A stretch of 39,816 bases of DNA from CAYOBW01 sp964402115 (GCA_964402115.1 CAYOBW010000028.1:1-39816), one strand, 5' to 3'; shown: positions 15,740-24,176, counted from the stretch's first letter. Numbers and translations: made by a program. The notes: generated from the sequence alone by a model not told the origin.

Positions 15740-16273
15740 CTACTCCAGGCAGGCGCACAGGAACGCGGCGGCGCTGCGGGCGTCTTCCTGCAGCCGCTGC
15801 AGCTCGGTATCGAGCGGCGCCTGCACCCCCGCCGGCACGGTCCGGGTCAGCAACACGGTTGCCGCCTGTGCGGCGGCGCCGCCATCGGCCAACCAGTCTT
15901 GGGAGGGGGCCGCAGGGGCAGGCGGCTGCGTGGGAGGCGTGGGAGGCAGAAGCAACAGGATGGCCACGGCTGCCGCGGCCAGCGCGGCGATGCCCCAGGC
16001 GGGGCGTGCGAACGAAATGACGGGCCGTGCGGGCGCCGGCTCCGCGGAACCGGCTGACGCCACGGCGGCCAGCACGCCTGCGCGCAGGGCGTCGAGACGG
16101 CGTGCGTCGACGGCGGGTTCGTCGGCTGCCAGTCCCGCCGTCAGCCGGGCCTGCAACTGCCAGTCCGCCCGGCAGGCCGGGCAGGCGGCGAGGTGTCGCT
16201 GTACCTTTGCGGGCAGGGCCGCGTGGGCGGCCAGCGCGCGGGAGAAACGCCAGTTAGTCAGCCAGCAGTGCAT
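15740..16273 (-). CDS. Membrane-anchored zinc-finger anti-sigma factor (predicted)
   Basis: A 177-residue protein. The N-terminal half holds the HLAACPAC motif (His-x3-Cys-x2-Cys), typical of zinc-binding anti-sigma domains, then an Ala-rich linker, one transmembrane helix (WGIAALAAAAVAILLLL) and a Pro-rich outer region with an Ala/Gln-rich C-terminus. It would bind and hold the ECF sigma factor at the membrane until a signal releases it. I chose ATG 16273 because it overlaps the end of the sigma gene by 20 bp, which fits translational coupling; the frame stays open to 16348 but lacks a better start. The outer domain is unlike any sensor I know, so the signal is unknown. Confidence 0.75.
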   Translation of the reverse strand: MHCWLTNWRFSRALAAHAALPAKVQRHLAACPACRADWQLQARLTAGLAADEPAVDARRLDALRAGVLAAVASAGSAEPAPARPVISFARPAWGIAALAAAAVAILLLLPPTPPTQPPAPAAPSQDWLADGGAAAQAATVLLTRTVPAGVQAPLDTELQRLQEDARSAAAFLCACLE

Positions 16274-16913
16274 GGGATAGCTCCTGGTGCGGACGTGAAA
16301 GCGCCGATTCGGTTTCGGACATGCCCCGGTGCGCGTCGGGCAGCTCATCCATCAGCCACTGCCGCGTATCGGGTTCCTGCGCGAGGCGCCGCCCGAGGCA
16401 GCGCCGCGCGCGAAAAAGAAGGACTTTGACGTGGGTCTCGCTCTTGCCCATGGTGCGTGCCGTCGCCTTCACGTCCAGCTGCGCCGCGGTGTTGAGCCAG
16501 AGCGCCGTGAACTGGTTGCCTGTCAGCGTCTGGCGCGCCAGCGTCCAGAGCCGCGCGCTCAGGTCGGCAGCCGCGGCCGCGCGCGCGGGGTCACGGTGGT
16601 CCAGCCAGTCGTCGCGCAGCGGTTCGGTCGGGCGCCGCGCCCGGTGATGATCGATGGCCAGCCGGCGTGCGATCGTGAACAGCCAGGCCGCGAACGGCCG
16701 GCGCGTGTCGTATGACGCCAGGCCGCGATAGGCGTTGATGAAGGCCCGCTGTGTGAGATCCTCGGCGTCATGCACGTTGCCTACGCGCGCCTGCAGGTAC
16801 CCCAGCAGCCGGCGCTCGTAGCGCCTCACCAGCTCTTCGAAAGCGGACAGGGAACCCGCCTGCGTGCGCGCGGCGAGTTCCCCGTCGGCCGGCTCTGGCA
16901 TGGTGACCAGCAT
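16254..16913 (-). CDS. ECF-family RNA polymerase sigma factor
   Basis: A 219-residue sigma70-family group 4 factor. Region 2 includes FEELVRRYERRLLGYLQARVGNVHDAEDLTQRAFINAYRGL and then RPFAAWLFTIARRLAIDHHR. Region 4 is a helix-turn-helix, TARTMGKSETHVKVLLFRARR. A tail of about 40 residues follows region 4. The start is ATG 16913, or ATG 16901 four codons later; a GGGGG stretch precedes the first. It lies 23 bp after the exported-protein gene and overlaps the anti-sigma gene, so the three are very likely one operon. An ECF-like promoter before the operon (17966-17994) suggests autoregulation. Confidence 0.9.
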   Translation of the reverse strand: MLVTMPEPADGELAARTQAGSLSAFEELVRRYERRLLGYLQARVGNVHDAEDLTQRAFINAYRGLASYDTRRPFAAWLFTIARRLAIDHHRARRPTEPLRDDWLDHRDPARAAAAADLSARLWTLARQTLTGNQFTALWLNTAAQLDVKATARTMGKSETHVKVLLFRARRCLGRRLAQEPDTRQWLMDELPDAHRGMSETESALSRPHQELSHALLAD

Positions 16914-16936
16914 GGCAGACCCCCGGCACGGCTGCG

Positions 16937-17914
16937 TCAGGGCGCCGCGGGCACGGCTGCTGCGGCGGCCTTGGCGGCCTGTTCCTTCTTAAGCGCCTCG
17001 GCCTCCAGCAGCGTGGCGATCTCGGCGGCCGGGCAACTCATCTTGATTTCGACCTGGTCACCCTCGCCGCCGAACTGGATGGCGCTCGCCAGGCGCGCGC
17101 CCAGCGGATTCTGCGGCCCCTGCAGGGTTACAAGGGCGGCGATGCCCTGGGCGGCGGCGCGCACGGTCTTCGCCGTCTCGGCATCCGGCGCCACCATCAG
17201 GAGCAGCCCCTGCATGTCGGCGCCCTGCTCGCCCAGCGTCAGCAGGACGGACTTGTTCTGCTTGAGCAGGGCGGCGTTCGGGTCCAGCGCCGGCATGCGC
17301 GCCATGTCCGCGGAGGCCAGGAAGAACGTGGCGCTGGTGGCGCGCTCGAGCCCGGGCAGGGTGGTGTTCGCCTGCGCGTTGGGCGTGGCGCCGTCGATGA
17401 CGTCGAGGGCGTGCGCGACCGTTTCAGCCTTCTGGCCGAGGATCAGCAGGTCCGCGGCGGCAACGCAGCCATACGTGCGCTTGCCGCACGCGGTGTTCTT
17501 CTCGTCCACCCAGGAGAGGATCTGGTCGTTGCCGTGGGCGACGCTCTTGAACTGCGGGTTGGCCTGGACCAGCGTGATCAGCTGGGCGGTGTTGAACCGG
17601 CCGCGCAGGAGCGCCACGCTGTTTTCCTCGCCGGCGGCCGTGCCGAACACGGTAATGGCGGAGAGATCCTGGCGCGGGTCGAACTGGAAGATCGCCTTGA
17701 AGGCGGCGAACTGGCGGTTGGCTTCCTCGCCGCTCAGGCGGTTCAGCAGGAAACGACCGACCGTTGACTCGCGCAGTTTGACGAGGTTGGCATGGGCAAC
17801 CCACGTGGCGTCGGACGGGACGATCTGCTTGTCGAAGTCCCCGGCGCGGCCCGGCAAGGCGAGTCCGGCGGCCAGGGCGGCGATCAGGGCGAGGGACGGC
17901 AATCTGCGTGACAT
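16937..17914 (-). CDS. Exported protein of unknown function, first gene of the ECF sigma operon
   Basis: A 325-residue protein with a signal peptide (MSRRLPSLALIAALAAGLALPGRAG). The mature part has DATWVAHANLVKLRESTVGRFLL, then several alpha/beta stretches in which hydrophobic strands alternate with short helices (ITVFGTAAGEENSVALLRGRF, LLLMVAPDAETAKTVRAAAQGIAALV), and an Ala/Lys-rich tail. It resembles periplasmic DUF3352-like proteins in style but I do not assign a family. ATG 17914 has AAGGAGAG close upstream. Being first in an operon with a sigma/anti-sigma pair, it could be part of the stress signal or an output of the regulon. Confidence 0.7.
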   Translation of the reverse strand: MSRRLPSLALIAALAAGLALPGRAGDFDKQIVPSDATWVAHANLVKLRESTVGRFLLNRLSGEEANRQFAAFKAIFQFDPRQDLSAITVFGTAAGEENSVALLRGRFNTAQLITLVQANPQFKSVAHGNDQILSWVDEKNTACGKRTYGCVAAADLLILGQKAETVAHALDVIDGATPNAQANTTLPGLERATSATFFLASADMARMPALDPNAALLKQNKSVLLTLGEQGADMQGLLLMVAPDAETAKTVRAAAQGIAALVTLQGPQNPLGARLASAIQFGGEGDQVEIKMSCPAAEIATLLEAEALKKEQAAKAAAAAVPAAP

Positions 17915-17965
17915 GGTTCTCTCCTTTGTTGTGAGTTGTAAAGGTAGCGTCCGGTTACGCAGGAG

Positions 17966-17994
17966 TATACGAAAAAGCGGCGGCTGCGGTTACA
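17966..17994 (-). promoter_or_regulatory. Candidate ECF-type promoter of the sigma/anti-sigma operon
   Basis: On the minus strand TGTAACC (17994-17988) is followed by exactly 16 bases and CGTATA (17971-17966). An AAC-containing -35 and a CGT-containing -10 at this spacing are the hallmark of many ECF sigma promoters, which commonly drive their own sigma gene. Transcription would start near 17959, about 45 bases before ATG 17914. Confidence 0.55.
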
Positions 17995-18112
17995 CGCGGA
18001 GAACGAAAACATTCCGGTGGATTCCCCGGCGGGGTGGTGGTAGTGTTCGCCACCGTTGCGGGGCGCGCGGTTGACGCGGTTCATGCGGTTCGACGATTAG
18101 CGGAGGCGTGGC

Positions 18113-20035
18113 ATGCGCAGAAGCGGAACGATGGGCTCGGTGTTGGCGGCTGGCCTGGTGTTGGGGGGCCTGGCGCGGGCGGAGACGGGTGACGGGGTGA
18201 ACGCCTCGAACACGCTGGCTCTGGTGCGGCAGGTGGCGGACTGGCAGCTGGGCCAACTGCGCACGAACGGGGGCTGGCGGGCCAGCACCGACTGGGTGCG
18301 CGGCGCGCTGCTGACGGGCGTCATGGCGGCCTACCGGACCACCGGGAGCGCGGCTTACTACGATGCGGCCGTGGGCTTGTGCGCAACGAACGCCTGGCAG
18401 TTGGGCCGCCGCCCGCGCCACGCCGATGATCATTGCGTGGGCCAGACTTACGCCGAACTTTACCAGCTCTCCGCCGTGCCCGCCCGGCTGGCCGCCCTGC
18501 GCAAGGGGTTCGATTTCCTCGTGGCCAATCCCAAGCCCGGGCGCGAGGACTGGTGGTGGTGCGACGCCCTTTACATGGCCCCGCCCGCCATGGTGCGGCT
18601 CTCCGCCGTCACGGGCGAGCGCGCCTACATCGACCTCATGCACAAGATGTGGTGGGATACCTCCGAGTTCCTCTACGACCCGGAGGAGCATCTCTTCTAC
18701 CGCGATAAGCGTTTCTTCCCCATGCGCGAGCCCAACGGCAGCAGGGTGTTCTGGAGCCGCGGCAACGGGTGGGTCATGGGCGGGCTGGCCCGCGTGCTCC
18801 AGTACCTGCCGCCGCAGGATCCCGCGCGCCCGCGCTATGTCGCGCAGTTCCGCGCCATGGCCAAGAAGCTGGCCGGCATCCAGCCGGCGGATGGCCTCTG
18901 GCGGGCCAGCCTCCTCGATCCCGGTTCGTGCCCGCTGGGCGAGGCCAGCGGCAGCGGCTTCTTCTGCTTCTCCCTGGCGTGGGGCGTGAACGAGGGCTTG
19001 CTGGACCGCGCCACGTTCGAGCCCGTTGTACTGAAGGCCTGGAGCGCGCTGGGGCGCTGCGTCCAGCCGTCCGGGAAACTGGGCTACGTGCAGCGCATCG
19101 GCGACCGGCCAGCCGCACTGACCCCGGACGACACGCAGGAGTACGGCGTCGGCGCGTTCCTGCTCGCGGGCGAGCAACTGCTCAAGCTGCTTGGGCGCAC
19201 GCCCCCCGTCGTGGCGGCGCCCGCCACCGCCGGCGGTCCGCCGCCCGGGCCCCGCGCGTTTGGGCGCTTCGTGCCCGAACGCCTGGACGACGTGGCGTGG
19301 GAGAACGACCGCATCGCCTTCCGCGTGTACGGGCCCGCGCTGGCCGCGTCCAAGGAACCCGCCGGCAGCGGCGTGGATGTGTGGGTAAAGTCCGTGCGCC
19401 ATCCCGTGGTCGACAAGTGGTACAAGAGCGGCGCCTACCACAAGGATCACGGCGAGGGTTTGGACGGCTACAAGGTCGGCTTTGCGCGCGGGTGCGGCGG
19501 GCTGGGCGTCTGGGACGGCGGGAAGCTGTGGACGTCGGGCGTCTGGCAGTCGCAGCGCGTGCTCGAGAATCCGCCGGAGCGCATCGTGCTGGAACTCGCC
19601 TACGCCCCGTGGCAGGCCGGCACGCGCAAGGTCTCCGAGACGCGGCGCATCACGCTGCCTATGGGCACGAACCTGAATCGCGTGGAGTCCCGCTTCGAAA
19701 GCGATGACTCGGCGGAGCTCGTGGTCGGCATCGGCATCAGTCTGCGGAAGGGGACGGTGGAGGCGCTTGAGGACAAGGCGCTCGGCGTGCTGAGCTACTG
19801 GGAGCCGGCGCTGCCGGGCCAGGGGCAGATGGGCTGCGCCGTGCTCGTGAATCCCGCCCAGGTCGTGGACCTCGTCCGGACCGCCGACGACCTGCTGATT
19901 CTCGTGAAAGCCCCCGTCCGGCAGCCGCTGGTCTACTACACGGGCGCGGGCTGGTCCAAGGGTCTCGACTTCCCGGATCGCGCGGCCTGGGAACGTTACG
20001 TGCGCGCGTGCGCCGCGCAAATCGAGTGGCATTAA
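18113..20035 (+). CDS. Exported GH105 unsaturated uronyl hydrolase fused to a DUF4861 domain
   Basis: A 640-residue protein with a signal peptide (to about residue 23, LARAET). Residues 30-360 form a GH105 (alpha/alpha)6 barrel: WRASTDWVRGALLTG, WWWCDALYMAPP with catalytic Asp D151, SRGNGWVMGGLARVL (216-230), GSGFFCFSLAWGVNEGLL and TPDDTQEYGVGAFLLAG. GH105 enzymes remove unsaturated uronic acid left by lyases on pectin, rhamnogalacturonan or ulvan oligosaccharides. From about 365 to 640 lies a DUF4861 domain (AWENDRIAFRVYGPAL, GVDVWVKSVRHPVVDKWY, a beta-sandwich-like region) also linked to pectin breakdown. GGAG precedes ATG 18113. It starts the operon with the hexuronate-type transporter and GH29, 27 bp before the transporter. 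Confidence 0.88.
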   Translation: MRRSGTMGSVLAAGLVLGGLARAETGDGVNASNTLALVRQVADWQLGQLRTNGGWRASTDWVRGALLTGVMAAYRTTGSAAYYDAAVGLCATNAWQLGRRPRHADDHCVGQTYAELYQLSAVPARLAALRKGFDFLVANPKPGREDWWWCDALYMAPPAMVRLSAVTGERAYIDLMHKMWWDTSEFLYDPEEHLFYRDKRFFPMREPNGSRVFWSRGNGWVMGGLARVLQYLPPQDPARPRYVAQFRAMAKKLAGIQPADGLWRASLLDPGSCPLGEASGSGFFCFSLAWGVNEGLLDRATFEPVVLKAWSALGRCVQPSGKLGYVQRIGDRPAALTPDDTQEYGVGAFLLAGEQLLKLLGRTPPVVAAPATAGGPPPGPRAFGRFVPERLDDVAWENDRIAFRVYGPALAASKEPAGSGVDVWVKSVRHPVVDKWYKSGAYHKDHGEGLDGYKVGFARGCGGLGVWDGGKLWTSGVWQSQRVLENPPERIVLELAYAPWQAGTRKVSETRRITLPMGTNLNRVESRFESDDSAELVVGIGISLRKGTVEALEDKALGVLSYWEPALPGQGQMGCAVLVNPAQVVDLVRTADDLLILVKAPVRQPLVYYTGAGWSKGLDFPDRAAWERYVRACAAQIEWH

Positions 20036-20062
20036 GGCGCGCAGGCGCCGGAAGGAGAAGAG

Positions 20063-21373
20063 ATGGTAAACGCCCCTGCCGACAAAGGCCGCATGAGCAA
20101 CTACCGCTGGGTGATCTGCTCGCTGCTGCTGCTGGCCACCACGATCAACTACATTGACCGGCAGATCCTGTCGCTGTTGAAGGAGATCCTCGACAAGGAG
20201 ATCGGCTGGACCAACGAGCAGTTCGGTTGGGTCAACTCCGCCTTCCAGCTTTCCTACGGCATGGGTCTCCTCGGCTTTGGCTGGTTCGTGGACCGGTTCG
20301 GCACGAAGATCGGGTATGCCGTCTCCATCGCGGCGTGGAGCGTTTCGGCGGCGGCGCACGCGCTCGTGGGCAGCGTCGGGGGCTTCATCGGCGCCCGCGT
20401 CGCGCTCGGCCTCGGCGAAGCCGGCAACTTCCCGTCGGCGGTCAAGGCCACCGCGCTGTGGTTCCCGAAGCGCGAGCGGGCGTTCGCCACCAGCATCTTC
20501 AACGCCGGCACCAATGCGGGCGCGCTGATCGCGCCGGCCATCATCCCCTGGATGGCCTTCAAGTTCGGCTGGCAGTCCACGTTCATCACGGCCGGTATCC
20601 TCGGCTTCCTGTGGCTGTTCCTCTGGTTCCCCTTCTACGATGTGCCGGGCAAGAGCAAGTACGTGTCGCCGGCGGAGATGGATCTCATCAACAGCGATGG
20701 CGAGGGCGAGAACAACTCGCGGGTGTCCTGGCTGGGCCTGTTGCGCCATCGGCAGACCTGGTCTTTCATCGTCGGCAAGTTCCTGACGGATCCGGTCTGG
20801 TGGTTCTTCCTGATCTGGCTGCCGGACTTCTTCAAAAAGGCCTATCACCTCGACATCAAGAAGAGCTGGGTGCATCTCGTCACGATCTACGCCATCGTCA
20901 CGGTGCTCAGCATCTTCGGCGGCTGGATCACCGGCTTCATGACGAAGCGGGGCTGGTCGGTGACCCGCGCCCGCAAGACCGGGATGATTGTCTTCGCGCT
21001 GTGCGTCTTGCCGGTGTTCTGGGCCACGAAGTTCAGCGTCTGGCCGGCCGTGCTGCTGATCGCGCTGGCCGGGTCCGCGCACCAGGCCTGGTCCGCCAAC
21101 CTCTACACCACCGTCTCCGACATGTTCCCGAAGCGGGCGGTGGCGTCGGTCATCGGCATCGGCGGCATGGCCGGTTCGGCGGGCGGGTTCCTCTTCCCGA
21201 TCTACTGCGGGAAGGTGCTCGACAAGTTCAAGGCGCTCGGCAACGAGACCGCCGCCTACACACACCTGCTGCACGTGCTGGCATTCGCTTACGTGGTGGC
21301 CTTCGTGCTGCACCACCTGCTGGCGCCGAAGTTCGAGCCGGTGAAGCTGCAGGAAGACGCGCCGAAGGCGTGA
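20063..21373 (+). CDS. MFS transporter, anion:cation symporter family, hexuronate type (ExuT-like)
   Basis: A 436-residue inner-membrane transporter with about 12 helices. The first helix motif TTINYIDRQILSLLKEIL, then GFGWFVDRFGTKIGYAVSIAAWS between helices 2 and 3, and GARVALGLGEAGNFPSAVKATALWFPKRERAFATSIFNAG are characteristic of the ExuT/GarP branch that imports hexuronates and related acids with protons. The start is ATG 20063, with GGAAGGAGAAG just upstream; an internal ATG at 20093 is possible. With GH105 before it and GH29 after it, the likely cargo is a uronic acid or aldonic acid freed outside the cytoplasm. Confidence 0.85.
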   Translation: MVNAPADKGRMSNYRWVICSLLLLATTINYIDRQILSLLKEILDKEIGWTNEQFGWVNSAFQLSYGMGLLGFGWFVDRFGTKIGYAVSIAAWSVSAAAHALVGSVGGFIGARVALGLGEAGNFPSAVKATALWFPKRERAFATSIFNAGTNAGALIAPAIIPWMAFKFGWQSTFITAGILGFLWLFLWFPFYDVPGKSKYVSPAEMDLINSDGEGENNSRVSWLGLLRHRQTWSFIVGKFLTDPVWWFFLIWLPDFFKKAYHLDIKKSWVHLVTIYAIVTVLSIFGGWITGFMTKRGWSVTRARKTGMIVFALCVLPVFWATKFSVWPAVLLIALAGSAHQAWSANLYTTVSDMFPKRAVASVIGIGGMAGSAGGFLFPIYCGKVLDKFKALGNETAAYTHLLHVLAFAYVVAFVLHHLLAPKFEPVKLQEDAPKA

Positions 21374-21390
21374 GGACCGAAGGGGGCGGC

Positions 21391-23202
21391 ATGCGGATGC
21401 GGGGAGTGGCCGTTGTCGCGGCCTCGTGCGGGCTCGGGTTCCAGGCGGGGGCGGTCGCGCCCCCGCCTCCAGCCCCCGTGCTGCCCGTGCCCACCTCGCA
21501 GCAACTCGCCTGGCAGCGCCTCGAGCTGACCATGTTCCTCCACTTCGGCGTGAACACGTTCACCGATCGCGAGTGGGGCGACGGGAAAGAGGCCGAAACG
21601 CTGTTCAACCCCTCGGCGCTGGATGCCCGCCAGTGGGCGCGCATGGCGCGGGAAGCCGGCTTCAAGCTGCTGATCCTGACGGCCAAGCACCATGACGGCT
21701 TCTGCCTCTGGCCCTCGGCTCAAACGACGCACAGCGTCCAGCAGAGCCCGTGGCTCGCCGGCAAGGGCGACGTCGTCAGGCTGTTCACCGACGCCTGCCG
21801 CGCGGAGGGGCTGAAGATCGGCCTCTACCTCTCGCCCTGGGATCGCAACCAGGCCGTGTACGGCGACTCTCCGGCCTACAACGACTACTTCTGCAAGCAG
21901 CTCACCGAGCTCCTGTCGCAGTACGGCGTCGTGGACGAGGTGTGGTTCGACGGCGCCTGCGGCGAGGGCCCGAACGGCAAGCGGCAGGAGTACGACTGGG
22001 CGCGGTACTACCGCACGATCTACGAGCGGAATCCGCGGGCCGTGGTCGCCATCTGCGGGCCCGACGTGCGCTGGGTCGGGAACGAGTCCGGCGTCGCGCG
22101 GGTCGGCGAGTCGAGCGTGCAGGCCGCGCGGCACGGCCGGCAGACCGCCACGGGCGGTAAGGTGTGGTATCCCGCGGAGTGCGATGTTTCGATCCGCCCC
22201 GGCTGGTTCTACCACGGGGCCGAGGACGGCAGGGTCAAGGCGCTCGAACAGCTGCTCGACATCTACTTCAAGTCCGTGGGTCGCAACAGCGTGCTGCTGC
22301 TGAACGTGCCGCCGGACCGGCGCGGGCTCATCGCCGACGCCGACGTGGCGAGGCTGCGCGAGTTCCGCGCCGTGCTGGACCAGACGTTCGTGACCAACCT
22401 CGCGGCGGGTGCGCGGCTCACGGCCGAAGCTGTGCGCGGGGCGGATCCGCGGAGCTATGGGCCGGCGCGGTTGCTGGACGGCGATCCCGACACGTACTGG
22501 GCGACGGACGACGGCGTGACGCAGGCGTGCGTGACGGTGGACCTTGGCGCGGCCCGCACGTTCAACGTGGTTCGCGTGCAGGAGGCCATTGCGCTCGGCG
22601 AGCGCGTGCAGGCCTACCGCGTCGAAGCGCGCGTGGGCGACCGGTGGCAGACGCTCGCCCGCGGCACGGTGATCGGGCACAAGAACCTGCTGAAGGTGCC
22701 GCGCACGACGGCCGCGCAGGTGCGGCTGGTCGTGGAGCGGGCCCAGGGATGCCCGGCGCTGGCCGAGCTGGGGCTGCATCTCTGCCCGCTCGATGCCGGG
22801 TGGGCGACGGGCGCCGCGACGGCGCACAAGCCGGCCAAGGCGTCGAATGTGCATCCGGGAGGGACGTGCTTTGGCGCTGACAAGGCCGTGGATGACGACG
22901 GCGAGACGCGCTGGGCCACCTCCGACGACACACGCGCCTGCTGGCTGGAGGTGGATCTGCTGGCGCCGACACAGCTTGGCCGCCTGGTCATTCGCGAACT
23001 GGAGCCCCGCATCGCGCGTTTCGAACTGCAGGCGCGGGACGCCGAAGCCGCGGACTGGCAGACCATCCACCAGGGCGGGAAGGCCGGCAAGGCGTTCGAA
23101 ACCGGCTTCCCCCCGGTCACCGCCCGCTACGTGCGACTCAACATCCTCGAAGCCACCTTCGCCCCGACCATCTGGGAATTCCAGGTCCTGCCGCCGAAGT
23201 GA
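21391..23202 (+). CDS. Exported GH29 alpha-L-fucosidase with two C-terminal discoidin-like domains
   Basis: A 603-residue enzyme with a signal peptide. The GH29 barrel spans about 35-340: LTMFLHFGVNTFTDREWGDG, LLILTAKHHDGFCLWPS, LKIGLYLSPWDRN, and VDEVWFDGACGEG with the nucleophile Asp at D187. It would hydrolyse alpha-L-fucosides by a retaining mechanism. Two F5/8 type C-like domains follow (about 345-470 with LLDGDPDTYWAT, and 480-603 with AVDDDGETRWATSDDTRACWLEVDL), likely binding sugar. ATG 21391 has AGGGGG just upstream, and is 17 bp after the transporter stop. The reading frame is open far upstream, but that part overlaps the transporter gene and is a shadow. The pocket around HHDGF with HFGVNTF fits the broader-specificity GH29 type, but substrate is inferred. 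Confidence 0.9.
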   Translation: MRMRGVAVVAASCGLGFQAGAVAPPPPAPVLPVPTSQQLAWQRLELTMFLHFGVNTFTDREWGDGKEAETLFNPSALDARQWARMAREAGFKLLILTAKHHDGFCLWPSAQTTHSVQQSPWLAGKGDVVRLFTDACRAEGLKIGLYLSPWDRNQAVYGDSPAYNDYFCKQLTELLSQYGVVDEVWFDGACGEGPNGKRQEYDWARYYRTIYERNPRAVVAICGPDVRWVGNESGVARVGESSVQAARHGRQTATGGKVWYPAECDVSIRPGWFYHGAEDGRVKALEQLLDIYFKSVGRNSVLLLNVPPDRRGLIADADVARLREFRAVLDQTFVTNLAAGARLTAEAVRGADPRSYGPARLLDGDPDTYWATDDGVTQACVTVDLGAARTFNVVRVQEAIALGERVQAYRVEARVGDRWQTLARGTVIGHKNLLKVPRTTAAQVRLVVERAQGCPALAELGLHLCPLDAGWATGAATAHKPAKASNVHPGGTCFGADKAVDDDGETRWATSDDTRACWLEVDLLAPTQLGRLVIRELEPRIARFELQARDAEAADWQTIHQGGKAGKAFETGFPPVTARYVRLNILEATFAPTIWEFQVLPPK

Positions 23203-23521
23203 CGTTCAACCTGGAAACGGGAGTAGCCCTCCACGATTGCGCCTCACATGCGCGGCGCCACGTCGAGCGCTCAACTTCTTCGCGAGGAAGTCGCCCACAC
23301 CGTCGCTATCGAACCCGAAAGTAACGAAGAATTGCGCCATCTGCCGCGCATTCTCGCGAGTTGAACTGAAGGTTTCTGCATTTCGCTGTCAACCGATTAC
23401 CGGCGGCCGGCGGATGTATCCGGCGCTGCCGGCTGCCCCCGCCGTTCTCTCGCGTGTATGGCCGTGGACAATGCAGAGGATGTGTCAGGTCTTAACATTC
23501 GCTTCCTCTGAAAGACAGGCG
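23203..23521. other. 319-bp intergenic region between convergent genes
   Basis: Lies between the GH29 gene end and the nucleotidyltransferase gene end. It has one 44-codon minus-strand frame (below), a GCCGG-rich palindromic patch around 23400-23440, and no clear terminator. The stretch near 23475-23515 resembles sequence seen next to transposon remnants, but I cannot confirm it. Confidence 0.5.
23206..23340 (-). CDS. Possible small or remnant ORF, 44 residues
   Basis: Starts MAQFFVTFGFDSDGVGDFLA on the minus strand and ends in TGA (23208-23206). The composition is protein-like (FFVTFGFDSDG, then KKLSARR), but the last part is Arg-rich and there is no clear ribosome site. It could be a real small gene, a gene remnant or chance. 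Confidence 0.2.
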   Translation of the reverse strand: MAQFFVTFGFDSDGVGDFLAKKLSARRGAAHVRRNRGGLLPFPG

Positions 23522-24001
23522 TCACATGCCCTGTCTTTCCTCGAGTGCCTTCAGGTAGACGACGGTCTCCCTATCCCGCGGACGACCCATAGCCTCCTTG
23601 GCCCGGATCAAGGCGCGCAGAGAGAGAACGCGACACGGACCAGCCGATGTTTGCACCTCGACGCTCTCGTCTCTTGCCGCCTTGAAATCGCCGATACCCG
23701 TAACCGACCCCAGGCAGTCCAGTTGTCCGTAGTCGGTCTCCAGGTACAGATTCTTCAGCACCCGGCATGACTCCTCGGTCAACGCCAGCGGCAGTTTCCG
23801 CGGAGTCATGCGATGAACCGGATGCAGGTCGGCAAGCGCCGCCTGCAAACGCAGAAGGTTCGCGGGTGTGAAGTTGCAGCAGATGTCGACATCCATCGTG
23901 AGAAGAGGGCAGCCGTGAGCCACGGCGGCGAAGCCGCCAACGACAACGAACTCGACATGGCCGTCGTTGAGACGCTGCAGCAAACCTTCAAGATCGGGCA
24001 T
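23522..24001 (-). CDS. Nucleotidyltransferase-fold protein, possible toxin-antitoxin component
   Basis: A 159-residue protein. EFVVVGGFAAVAHGCPLLTMDVDICC carries the GG...DxD pattern of polymerase-beta-type nucleotidyltransferases, so a magnesium-dependent nucleotidyl or AMP transfer is possible. It is related in pattern to the protein at 4166-4807 but shorter. Its start overlaps the end of a 62-residue upstream gene by 14 bp, so the two are coupled. Small nucleotidyltransferase genes paired with a short partner are typical of type IV/VII toxin-antitoxin or defence modules (AbiEii, MNT-HEPN), but the partner here is not a recognised HEPN protein. ATG 24001 begins MPDLEGLLQRL. Confidence 0.7.
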   Translation of the reverse strand: MPDLEGLLQRLNDGHVEFVVVGGFAAVAHGCPLLTMDVDICCNFTPANLLRLQAALADLHPVHRMTPRKLPLALTEESCRVLKNLYLETDYGQLDCLGSVTGIGDFKAARDESVEVQTSAGPCRVLSLRALIRAKEAMGRPRDRETVVYLKALEERQGM

Positions 24002-24176
24002 GGCGTTCTTTCATGGCTTTCCGGAGCATGACTGCTGTTTCCAGGCAACGCGCGTGCCGACGGATACGTTCCCGGGGCGTGCGGGCGAGATTGGCTTCAA
24101 GCTGCTGCATGTCGCAGCCATATACCTCGGCCGCTTTCCACGCGGACAGTTCCCGTTGTGACTGGGTGTGAACCAT
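23988..24176 (-). CDS. Small helical protein coupled to the nucleotidyltransferase
   Basis: A 62-residue protein (MVHTQSQRELSAWKAAEVYG...) that appears mostly helical and charged, ending in LRKAMKERHARS. ATG 24176 has AAGGAG and GGAAGG just upstream, a good ribosome site. The stop at 23988-23990 lies 14 bp inside the following gene. The tiny size, order and overlap suit an antitoxin or partner subunit. A longer frame open upstream to 24665 runs into repeat DNA and is not taken as coding. I do not recognise a family. Confidence 0.6.
   Translation of the reverse strand: MVHTQSQRELSAWKAAEVYGCDMQQLEANLARTPRERIRRHARCLETAVMLRKAMKERHARS

Noticed and set aside
18071..18100. A TTGACG and GATTAG promoter-like pair ahead of GH105
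   Set aside because: The -10 match is weak and the start would lie only a few bases from ATG 18113, leaving no room for the ribosome site.
17990..21316. An 1108-residue minus-strand frame opposite GH105 and the transporter
   Set aside because: Same kind of antisense shadow; plus-strand genes are unambiguous.
20227..21390. A long frame open through the transporter gene upstream of GH29
   Set aside because: It is an out-of-frame shadow of the MFS gene; GH29 begins at ATG 21391 with its own ribosome site and signal peptide.
23475..23515. A possible transposon remnant before the nucleotidyltransferase
   Set aside because: It reminds me of sequence near IS200-type transposases, but no coding remnant or repeat could be shown.
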